Below, piece by piece: positions 9,176-16,221 of a DNA stretch of 40,460 nucleotides. Location: NCBI GenBank assembly GCA_041608535.1, contig JBFISM010000015.1:1-40460 (forward strand), in the 5' to 3' direction. The notes under the pieces were generated by a model. It ran no database searches, was not told the DNA's origin, and saw only the letters and a program-made list of their open reading frames with translations. Both the position numbers and the translations under genes were made by a program. The stretch's first letter is position 1, and each line of letters begins with the position of its first letter. Source of the stretch: JBFISM01 sp041608535 (GTDB taxonomy: Bacteria > Actinomycetota > Acidimicrobiia > Spongiisociales > UBA5794).

Positions 9176-9224
9176 GTTTCCGGGGTGTTTCGTGGGCGTT
9201 TTTTCTGTGTTGCGGGGCGGTTGC
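9176..9224 (-). promoter_or_regulatory. five-unit 11-bp direct repeat, GlnR-like operator
   Basis: On the plus strand GTTTC (9176), GTTTC (9187), GTTTT (9198), GTTGC (9209) and GTTGC (9220) follow each other at exactly 11-bp spacing. Read toward amt this is GCAAC, GCAAC, AAAAC, GAAAC, GAAAC, each separated by six bases. Streptomyces and mycobacterial GlnR boxes alternate GTnAC and GAAAC with the same 6-base gaps, and amt is a classic GlnR target. The array ends 46 bases upstream of the amt start codon. GlnR as the binder is inference; another OmpR-family regulator would also fit. Confidence 0.55.
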
Positions 9225-9228
9225 GGAA

Positions 9229-9257
9229 TTGGCTCGGTGCGAGATGATCCGTAGCCT
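9229..9257 (+). promoter_or_regulatory. serB promoter, probably leaderless
   Basis: TTGGCT at 9229-9234 and TAGCCT at 9252-9257 are separated by exactly 17 bases, a good housekeeping sigma-factor layout. The predicted transcription start falls at or within a base of the GTG start of serB at 9264, and there is no ribosome binding site, so the mRNA is probably leaderless. Confidence 0.45.
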
Positions 9258-9263
9258 CTGGGT

Positions 9264-10499
9264 GTGAACGAAACCCAGACGGTGCTCGTCAGGGTGAGCG
9301 GGCCGGACAAACCCGGAATAACCGCGGCCTTGATGCGCATTCTCGATCAAGCCAACGCAACGGTCTTCGACATCGAGCAATTCGTCGTGCGGGGGAGGCT
9401 GACTCTCGATCTCGTCGTCGGCCTGGGCGATTCGCCGGGGACGTTGAAGGAGCTGCTGTTCCTGGGTTGGGACCGTGATCTGCACATCGAGTTCGACGTG
9501 ATCGCCGAGGAACCGGAACCGCACGACCGGGACCACTTCGCCGTCACCGTGCTCTCTCATGACATCACCGCGGGAGATGTGGGGGCGGTGGCGGAGGCCA
9601 TCGCCGGTGCCGGGGGCAACATCGATCGAATCCTCCGCTTGTCCCGCTACCCCGTGCTCAGCTACGAGCTCACAGTGCAGATCGACGATCCGAGCGGTCT
9701 GCGCACGTCACTCGTCGAGATCGCCGCCCAACGCGGGATCGACATCGCGGTGCAACAAGAGAGCCTGGAACGTCGCGGTAAACGCCTCGTCGTCCTCGAC
9801 GTCGACTCGACGCTCATCCAAGACGAGATGATCGACCTGCTCGCCGCCGAAGCCGGAACCGCAGAGGAGGTCGCCGATCTGACCGCCCGGTCCATGGCGG
9901 GAGAGCTGGCGTTCGAGGAGTCGCTCCGCATGCGGGTCGCGCTTCTCGCCGGGCTGGACAGCGAGGCGCTCGACCGGGTGAGCAAGGCCATCCGACTCAC
10001 TCCCGGAGCCCGCACCTTCGTCCGCACGCTGAAGCGCCTGGGCTACCGCATCGGGATCGTCTCGGGTGGCTTCATGTTCGCCACCGAGAAGCTGCAGGAG
10101 GAATTGGAGCTCGATCACGCCTACGCCAACCGGCTCGAGGTCGTCGACGGACGGGTGACCGGAGGGTTGCTCGAACCCGTCGTCGACCGAGCGGCGAAGG
10201 GGGAGCTGCTCCGCACCATGGCGGCGCTCGACGGCATCCCGCTCGAGCAGACTGTTGCCGTCGGCGACGGCGCCAACGATGTCGACATGCTCGCCACCGC
10301 CGGACTCGGAATCGCCTTCAATGCCAAACCCGTTGCGGCGCAGACGGCAGATACTGCGCTCCGGGTGCCGTATCTCGATGCGATCTTGTTCATCCTCGGG
10401 ATCCGGCGCGAGGACGTGGAACGGGCCGACCGCAACGACATCAAGAATGGGAGACTCGGCAACGGCGTCGCCACGCCGCCCCGGATCAGCCCTCGATGA
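9264..10499 (+). CDS. serB: phosphoserine phosphatase
   Basis: The 411-residue protein catalyses the last step of serine synthesis, from phosphoserine to serine. Two N-terminal ACT-like domains (about 5-80 and 90-165) precede a HAD phosphatase domain. Motif I is LDVDSTLIQDEMID with nucleophile Asp179 and general acid Asp181. Motif II is IVSGGF. Motif IV is GDGANDVDML. This matches actinobacterial SerB in length and layout. The GTG at 9264 is the only suitable start: an ATG at 9244 is out of frame. The end overlaps the convergent lipoprotein gene by 14 bases. Confidence 0.93.
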   Translation: MNETQTVLVRVSGPDKPGITAALMRILDQANATVFDIEQFVVRGRLTLDLVVGLGDSPGTLKELLFLGWDRDLHIEFDVIAEEPEPHDRDHFAVTVLSHDITAGDVGAVAEAIAGAGGNIDRILRLSRYPVLSYELTVQIDDPSGLRTSLVEIAAQRGIDIAVQQESLERRGKRLVVLDVDSTLIQDEMIDLLAAEAGTAEEVADLTARSMAGELAFEESLRMRVALLAGLDSEALDRVSKAIRLTPGARTFVRTLKRLGYRIGIVSGGFMFATEKLQEELELDHAYANRLEVVDGRVTGGLLEPVVDRAAKGELLRTMAALDGIPLEQTVAVGDGANDVDMLATAGLGIAFNAKPVAAQTADTALRVPYLDAILFILGIRREDVERADRNDIKNGRLGNGVATPPRISPR

Positions 10500-11358
10500 A
10501 CTCCAGGAGCTGCTGACCCAACAGCCGCTCACCCGCCCCATTCGGGTGACAGTCGTCGCGCCGGCCGATCTCCGCATCCGAAAGTGGACCGAAGTCGGGC
10601 CCGCGAGACACGTTCTCGAGGTTGGTGGCCGCCCAGTCGGCAGTGATGGCTGCGATCGTCGCCCCCTCGGGACCCACCGCCGAGCACACGTAACCCTCGA
10701 CGTACGAGTTGATCGGGGATATCCAGATCGGAACGCCGGGATCGCGCAGGCGTATCTGCTCGACGATGTGGGTCACCCACGCCGCCTCCCGCTCGTCGAA
10801 CACGCCGCCGTGCTCGACGGTGCGGAGACACAACTGCACCCAGACCCCGTCGTATCCCTCCTCTGGCCGGCGTTCGTCGAAGAGATCCCAGTAGAGCTGG
10901 TAGCGCCGGTTGTCGGGATTGCCCCACCTGGGCACCGAACCGCCACCGAGGTCTCCCCCCAAGATCAGATCCTGTGAGGACAACTCCTCGTAGCCACGCA
11001 CGGTCTGATCGGTGTTGGAGCAGCCGACGACTCCCAGCCGTGTTCCTGTCGCCCGCTCCACGGGTGGCACCGGCTCAGGGATCGGCAGCGGCTCACTCGC
11101 CACGGTTGTCGGGGTGCGGCGGGGCCGGCGCGATTCGGGGGCGTTGGTCGGTCGAGTACGGGCCGGTGCGATCGTGGTCGCTGGGACGGTGGTTGTCGTG
11201 ACCGTGGTGGGTGGCGATGAGGTAGTCGTAGTGGTGGATTCCTCACTTCCGGCAGCCGAGCTGCATGCTGCAAGCACGAGCACCAGGACTGCCGACTGTA
11301 CGCCCCACCGCAGTCGTGGAGCACGCCGGGACGGTCCGGGTGCGTACCGAATCTTCAT
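10486..11358 (-). CDS. secreted SGNH-hydrolase-like lipoprotein
   Basis: A 290-residue protein with a basic N-terminus, a hydrophobic run and lipobox LVLAAC (Cys32), so it is probably a membrane-anchored lipoprotein. A Thr/Pro/Ser-rich linker follows to about residue 105. The C-terminal domain starts with GVVGCSNT and ends with DDCHPNGAGERLLGQQLLEF. The latter resembles block V of SGNH/GDSL hydrolases, where Asp and His of the catalytic triad sit in DxxH. The expected block I serine is less clear (GCSNT), so esterase activity is a reasonable guess only. It is convergent with serB. Substrate is unknown, possibly an acylated envelope glycan. Confidence 0.6.
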   Translation of the reverse strand: MKIRYAPGPSRRAPRLRWGVQSAVLVLVLAACSSAAGSEESTTTTTSSPPTTVTTTTVPATTIAPARTRPTNAPESRRPRRTPTTVASEPLPIPEPVPPVERATGTRLGVVGCSNTDQTVRGYEELSSQDLILGGDLGGGSVPRWGNPDNRRYQLYWDLFDERRPEEGYDGVWVQLCLRTVEHGGVFDEREAAWVTHIVEQIRLRDPGVPIWISPINSYVEGYVCSAVGPEGATIAAITADWAATNLENVSRGPDFGPLSDAEIGRRDDCHPNGAGERLLGQQLLEFIEG

Positions 11359-11395
11359 CGTCGGCGCAGGCTACTGGTGCACCAGAAATACGCCG

Positions 11396-11476
11396 TCAGC
11401 GTCTCAGGTCGAAGAACTTCGGCTCCTCACCGGGCAACGGGAGGAACAGGTCGAGCCCAGCCTCGATGTCCCCGAC
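11396..11476 (-). pseudogene. C-terminal fragment of an unidentified protein
   Basis: About 26 codons ending at 11396 read GDIEAGLDLFLPLPGEEPKFFDLRR-stop, a protein-like tail. It lies in a different frame from the truncated propeller gene that runs into it and has no start of its own. It is either the shifted C-terminus of that gene or the tail of another gene joined by deletion. Confidence 0.3.
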
Positions 11477-12167
11477 CGCCCCCCATCGACGAGCCGTCCG
11501 GGCTGACGTCCACTTTGGACGCCCAATCCACAGACACACGCGGCAGCGTTGTCGCCACGGTGAAGCTGGGATCGACTGCACCGGTGACCGCATCGATGAC
11601 GGCCATCCTGGTGCGAGGTACGCCGTTGACCGACCAGATGTCTCCGCCGAGATACACGTTGCCGTCGCGGTACACGAGGTCACGCACCTTGCCGGCCGTG
11701 CTGGCGGTGAAGCCGGGCACCATGGATCCGGTGGCCCCGTCCAGCTTGGCGATGCCGTAGTTGGAGGCTCCGTTCACGGTGGCGAAGGCCCCGCCCACGA
11801 AGACTGAGGTGCCGTCGCCGGCTGCGTCCAGTGTCCAGACCTCGCCGTCGACAACCGGCGCGAAGCCGGGGTCGATGGCCCCGGTGTCCTTGTCGAAGGC
11901 GAAGATGTCGTCGCGATCGAACGTGGTCGGGTTGCCCACCTCGCGGACCATCGTGAACGTGCCGCCGACGATGACCTTGTCACCAACGGTGGTGATCGCA
12001 GTGACGTGCCCGTCGAGGACGTTCGGAGTGAAGTCGGCCGGATCGTCGTGAACCACCCGGCCCTGGACCGCGCTATTGGCTGCGGTGGTGGCGTTGCCCA
12101 GGAGAATCATTGCTCCCGCGACAGCGACCGCCGCAATCGCCTTCGAGAGCCGTGCTCCCCACACCAC
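11427..12167 (-). pseudogene. truncated secreted beta-propeller (delta-60 repeat-like) protein
   Basis: Starting at a GTG (12167) that follows GGGGGGA, the frame gives a signal-peptide-like N-terminus (KAIAAVAVAGAMILLG) and then repeats of the pattern VGGTFT-x-V ... FAFDKDTGAIDPGF, VGGAFATVNG ... KLDGATGSMVPGF and LGGDIWSVNG ... VIDAVTGAVDPSF. These are delta-60/DUF5122-like blades. Only about three and a half blades are present, whereas a closed propeller needs six to eight. After VDVSPDGSS the frame turns into low-complexity GGGRGHRGWARP and stops. The gene therefore looks cut and frameshifted near 11500. It could still yield a 246-residue secreted fragment. Confidence 0.55.
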
Positions 12168-12323
12168 AGGCGTTCCCCCCCACTGTGCCCGTTCGTGCGG
12201 GCAGGGTTCCCTTTGGGGCGGCGGCACTGACCAAATCGAGCCCGCTTCCATTGCCAACGATATCACGGGCAGGCTGGCCTGTTCTGGCGAAATGCCCCTA
12301 CGACGAGATGCCGATCGTCAGCG

Positions 12324-12352
12324 TTGAGGTCCCACGCTTTGTGGTGTATTGT
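12324..12352 (+). promoter_or_regulatory. candidate promoter of the glycan cluster
   Basis: TTGAGG at 12324-12329 and TATTGT at 12347-12352 are separated by 17 bases. The site lies in the roughly 300-base stretch (12168-12465) between the divergent truncated propeller gene and the first glycosyltransferase. The only other feature seen there is a short frame at 12414-12485 (23 codons, preceded by AGGGG) that overlaps the glycosyltransferase start. Confidence 0.4.
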
Positions 12353-12465
12353 CGCTAAACCCTTTGTTGATCACCGGGTTCGGAAGACGACGGCAGAGGG
12401 GTAGGGGTCCCACATGTCGAAACACGGTGTGTGCGGAGAAGGGAAACCCTTGGGGGACCGCCGAA

Positions 12466-13227
12466 ATGGCTTTGCCGTCGTATGACAGAGCCGTGCCACT
12501 CAGTGCAGTTCGGCCTGCCGACTATCACCAGACCGGGCTCATACCATCCGTCAGTCTGGTCATCCCGACCCTCAACGAAGCCGAGAACCTGTGTCATGTG
12601 TTGCCTCAGGTTCCGGCCTGGGTGACGGAGGTCGTGATCGTCGATGGTCACTCGACCGACGACACGGTTGCAGTTGCCCTCCGCCATCGACCGGATGCCA
12701 AGATCGTGCACGCCACCGCCCGCGGAAAGGGCAATGCGCTAGCCGCCGGATTTGCTGCAAGCAGTGGCGACATCATCATTGCTATCGATGCGGATGGATC
12801 CATGGACCCGCGTGAGATCTACGCATTCGTCGGACAGCTGATGAGTGGGGCCGATCTGGTGAAGGGATCGCGGTTTGTGCAGGGTGGAGGCACGGTGGAT
12901 ATGGAGACGCATCGCAAGCTGGGCAACTGGGGATTGATGAAGCTCGTGAATTTGCTGTTTAAAGCGCGCTATTCGGACTTGTGTTACGGGTATTTCGCGT
13001 TCTGGCGGGACACCCTGCCGCTGCTCCGACCCGATGCGGCCGGCTTCGAGATCGAGACGCTTATCAACGTGCGGGCGCTGAAAGCTAGGATCATCGTCGC
13101 CGAGGTCCCCAGCTTCGAGGCACATCGGATCCACGGGACCAGCAATCTCCATGCCATACGTGACGGCGTCAGGATATTGCGCACCATCGTCCGCGAGCGT
13201 ATGGGACGGCCGTTGCCGGATACCTAG
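12466..13227 (+). CDS. family 2 glycosyltransferase (polyprenyl-phosphate sugar transferase-like)
   Basis: A 253-residue GT-A enzyme with SLVIPTLNEAENL at the start of the domain, VIVDGHSTDDT, RGKGNALAAGF and the metal-binding DADGS motif (D108, D110). This pattern is typical of DPMS/polyprenyl-phosphate-glycosyl transferases that load a sugar onto a lipid carrier on the cytoplasmic membrane face. It has no membrane segment of its own. The ATG at 12466 has GGGGGA nine bases upstream; the frame upstream of it has no conserved sequence. It opens a run of envelope-glycan genes and precedes a second GT2 gene by 26 bases. Confidence 0.82.
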   Translation: MALPSYDRAVPLSAVRPADYHQTGLIPSVSLVIPTLNEAENLCHVLPQVPAWVTEVVIVDGHSTDDTVAVALRHRPDAKIVHATARGKGNALAAGFAASSGDIIIAIDADGSMDPREIYAFVGQLMSGADLVKGSRFVQGGGTVDMETHRKLGNWGLMKLVNLLFKARYSDLCYGYFAFWRDTLPLLRPDAAGFEIETLINVRALKARIIVAEVPSFEAHRIHGTSNLHAIRDGVRILRTIVRERMGRPLPDT

Positions 13228-13253
13228 GAGGAAGACCGGCGCAACCCGGAAGG

Positions 13254-14234
13254 GTGGGACTGATCGTGGACCAGGGAGCTGCATCTCACCGAGAGCAGCA
13301 GCCGTGGAGTGCGGCGCGCTCTGTGATCGTCTGTGCATACACCCGAGCCCGCTGGGACCACCTGCGGGCAGCGGTGAGTGAAGTCGGTCGGCAGCTCGCT
13401 CCCGGCGACGAGCTGATCGTGGTGGTTGACCACAACCCGGATTTGCTCGAGATGGCCGAGCAATCCTTTCCGAACGCCCGTGTGGTGAGCAACTCGTCCG
13501 CACGGGGATTGAGCGGGGCACGCAACACAGGAGTGGCTGCCGCCTGCAACGAGGTCGTCGTGTTCTTGGACGATGACGCCCTACCCCATCCACTCTGGCT
13601 GGATCGCATCACCGCTCCTCTGCTCCGCAGCGCGGTAGCCGGTGTGGGTGGCCTGGTGGTTCCCGATTGGGAAGGTGGTGCCGCGCCGGCGTGGTTTCCT
13701 GACGAGTTCGGCTGGGTGGTGGGCTGTTCGTACCGGGGCCTCCCCACGAGAGCCGGACCGATTCGCAACCCCACCGGCGCCAGCATGGCGCTGCGGTCGT
13801 CGCACATCGCGGCGGTGGGAGGGTTCGCCGAGGCGTTGGGACGACGCGGATCGAACCCAATGGGTGGCGAGGAAACCGACATCGCCATCCGCATCGCAGC
13901 TGCCGGCAACGGGACCATGTGGTTCGAGCCCTCTGCTGTGGTCAGCCACCGTGTGGGGGGAGAGCGGCTCACGCTGCAGTACTTCCTGCGCCGGTGTTTC
14001 GCCGAGGGGATGACGAAGGCATCGATCGCCCACCGCAGCGGAACTGCGGCTGCAACCAGCAGCGAGCGGCGGCATCTGGTCACGCTGGCTACGGGCGTGG
14101 TGCGGCGCCTCGGCAAAGCCGTGCGCCGGCCTTCCGTAGGACCGGTCCTCGAGGCGGGTGCCATCGTCGTGGGTCTCTCGGCAACGGCAATCGGGTTCGT
14201 CGCGGGATACCTCGGGGATCGGTCGGTGCGATGA
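13254..14234 (+). CDS. family 2 glycosyltransferase
   Basis: About 326 residues. The GT-A domain shows VIVCAYTRARWDHL, a middle block with LSGARNTGVAAA, the DxD-type VVFLDDDALPHP and a late GGEETDIAIRIAA segment, where the ED pair is the usual catalytic-base region. A hydrophobic C-terminal stretch (AGAIVVGLSATAIGFVAGYL) may anchor it in the membrane. The start is not settled: GTG at 13254 gives the longest frame, and GTG at 13266 lies 12 bases after GGAAGG. Its stop overlaps the next start as ATGA (14231-14234), so translation is coupled. Confidence 0.8.
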   Translation: MGLIVDQGAASHREQQPWSAARSVIVCAYTRARWDHLRAAVSEVGRQLAPGDELIVVVDHNPDLLEMAEQSFPNARVVSNSSARGLSGARNTGVAAACNEVVVFLDDDALPHPLWLDRITAPLLRSAVAGVGGLVVPDWEGGAAPAWFPDEFGWVVGCSYRGLPTRAGPIRNPTGASMALRSSHIAAVGGFAEALGRRGSNPMGGEETDIAIRIAAAGNGTMWFEPSAVVSHRVGGERLTLQYFLRRCFAEGMTKASIAHRSGTAAATSSERRHLVTLATGVVRRLGKAVRRPSVGPVLEAGAIVVGLSATAIGFVAGYLGDRSVR

Positions 14235-14455
14235 CAGAGCGGTATTCGAACACCGATCCGCGGGAGACACCGCACGTCTTCGATGAGCTCGAGGAGTTCA
14301 GCCTGGACGATGCTCCACCCGATGTGGCACTCGAGATGGCCGCAGCGGATCGTACGGCGCCGGACCCGGCGTCACCACCGTCGAGCGCCGGCCCGGTGTC
14401 CGATACCGTGGGCGACGCCTCTCCACTTCCTCGACCGGCACGACTGTCATGCTGA
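14231..14455 (+). CDS. small acidic hypothetical protein, translationally coupled
   Basis: A 74-codon frame whose ATG overlaps the upstream stop (ATGA) and whose TGA (14453-14455) overlaps the ATG of the next gene at 14449. It encodes an acidic, Pro/Ser/Ala-rich, probably disordered soluble peptide (DELEEFSLDDAPPDVALEMA). No domain is recognised. The double overlap argues that it is translated and that its level is tied to the flanking glycosyltransferase and membrane protein. It could be a small assembly partner, or only a coupling device. Confidence 0.5.
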   Translation: MTERYSNTDPRETPHVFDELEEFSLDDAPPDVALEMAAADRTAPDPASPPSSAGPVSDTVGDASPLPRPARLSC

Positions 14456-16221
14456 GAGACCATGCATCACTCGAGCGCGATACCACCCCGGATGTAGAGC
14501 GTCTGTCCATCAGCGCGGTCCGGCATGTTGCGGTGCTCGCTGCGGCGCTCATCGTGTGGGCGTGGTCGTTGAGTCGGGTCGACGAGAACATGCTGGGCGG
14601 TCTGGGGCTCGTCGGAGTCCTGCCTCTCACCGCCTTCCTCGCGATCGTGACGCTCGTCGTCGGCTTCGTGCTCGCCGTCGACCGGGACAGGAGCGGGCGC
14701 ATCCCCGGCTTGTACGTCGCCTCGCTGGCGGTTGCCATCCATGGCATGCCGGCGCTGGCGTACGAGCACCTGCGATTCGCCTGGGCGTGGAAGCACGTCG
14801 GCATCGTCGACTTCATCCAGCGTACGGGTGGTGTCGATCCGGCGATCGAGACCCTCCCCGTCTATCACAACTGGCCGGGATTCTTCGGGGTGAACGCATG
14901 GATCACCACATCGAGCCAGCTCGACAGTGCCCTGTCCTATGCGGCCTGGGCACCAGTGGTGTTCAATCTGCTCTTCCTCGTCGCGTTGTACGTGCTGATG
15001 AAGACGCTCGGCTCCGATCAGCGTCTCGTGTGGACCGCCTTGCTGATCTTCGTGCTCGCCAACTGGGTGGGACAGGACTACTTCGCTCCCCAGGCGATCG
15101 CCTTGTTCTTCTACTTTGCCGTGCTGGCGATGCTGCTGCGGTGGTTCACCGTCGGGTCGGATGCCGGCGCCGATCCGGAGACGACACCGGGAACTCTGCC
15201 GCACCTCGTACTCGTGGGCACCGTCACGATTGCTCTCGGCGCGATGGCGATGTCACACCAACTCACCCCGGTGATGACTCTGGTTGCGCTGGGAGCGCTG
15301 CTGCTCTTCAAGGTCATCGACGTGCGCTGGCCGCTGTACACGCTGTTCTTCTTCACCGCCGCCTGGATGATTGGACCGGCGTGGGAGTTCGTCGTGGAGC
15401 ACTTCGACACCGTGGTGCGCGACATCGGCGGATTCCAGGCCAATCTCGACGCCGGCATCAGCGACCTCGACGGTGTCAGCCGGGCACAAGCGGCGATCTC
15501 GTTTGCGGCGCGGGCCATCACGGCGGGCATCATCGCCTTGGCCGCACTCGGCTGGATCGGCAGGCGGGGGCGCAGGGTCCCGACCGGCATCGCCGTCGTG
15601 CTGGCGGTCGCACCCATCGTGCTCATCCTGCTCAGCTCTTACGGCGACGAGGTCGTGTTCCGAGCGTATCTCTTCGCCTTGCCATTCCTCGCCTGGCTGG
15701 CGGCATCGGTCTGGTTCCCTGAAGACGACGCACCAGCGTCACCGGCTTCGCTCATTGCGCTCGGCATCGTCGCCGTCACCATGGCCGGTGCGGGACTCCT
15801 GGCGACGTTCGGCGCCGACGAACTGCACGTGTTCAGCGACAGCGAGGTGATGGTGGCCGAGTACGTGTATGCCAATGGCGTCCCAGGATCGCTGCTCGTC
15901 GACCTCAGTCGGGACTATCCGGGGCAGTTCAACCACTACGAGAACTTCACCTATCTGACCGTCGACCGGGCCGGCGAGGAGGTACAGAGCACTCTGCTCG
16001 CCGATCCCGCCGGGGTGTTCGCTCGCTGGCTGGAGAATCCCAGCTATAGCGGTGGCTACGTGCTGATCACGGAAACCATGCGGTCGAGCGTGATGCGTCT
16101 GGGCACTCTCCCGGCGGGCAGCGCCGATGCAATCGAATCGGCGCTGCGAGCGTCGCCGGACTTCGTCGTCGCCGTCGAGTCGGGCGACTCGGTGGCCTTC
16201 GAGCTGCGAGGACGACCGTGA
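14449..16221 (+). CDS. polytopic membrane protein, glycan polymerase or GT-C-like
   Basis: A 590-residue protein with roughly 11-13 hydrophobic segments from residue 25 to about 460, then a soluble C-terminal domain of about 130 residues (VMVAEYVYANGVPGSLLVDLS onward). A large loop after the third helix contains YHNWPGFFGVNAW and a charged pair region. The layout, many helices with an early periplasmic loop and a C-terminal soluble domain, resembles GT-C glycosyltransferases and O-antigen polymerase-like proteins. I see no diagnostic catalytic motif. It is coupled at both ends (7-base overlap upstream, GTGA overlap downstream) within the glycan cluster, which supports a role in exporting, polymerising or transferring sugar units. 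Confidence 0.6.
   Translation: MLRDHASLERDTTPDVERLSISAVRHVAVLAAALIVWAWSLSRVDENMLGGLGLVGVLPLTAFLAIVTLVVGFVLAVDRDRSGRIPGLYVASLAVAIHGMPALAYEHLRFAWAWKHVGIVDFIQRTGGVDPAIETLPVYHNWPGFFGVNAWITTSSQLDSALSYAAWAPVVFNLLFLVALYVLMKTLGSDQRLVWTALLIFVLANWVGQDYFAPQAIALFFYFAVLAMLLRWFTVGSDAGADPETTPGTLPHLVLVGTVTIALGAMAMSHQLTPVMTLVALGALLLFKVIDVRWPLYTLFFFTAAWMIGPAWEFVVEHFDTVVRDIGGFQANLDAGISDLDGVSRAQAAISFAARAITAGIIALAALGWIGRRGRRVPTGIAVVLAVAPIVLILLSSYGDEVVFRAYLFALPFLAWLAASVWFPEDDAPASPASLIALGIVAVTMAGAGLLATFGADELHVFSDSEVMVAEYVYANGVPGSLLVDLSRDYPGQFNHYENFTYLTVDRAGEEVQSTLLADPAGVFARWLENPSYSGGYVLITETMRSSVMRLGTLPAGSADAIESALRASPDFVVAVESGDSVAFELRGRP

Noticed and set aside
14283..15722. 479-codon plus-strand frame inside the polytopic membrane protein
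   Set aside because: Arg/His-rich, in the wrong frame of a gene with clear membrane helices.
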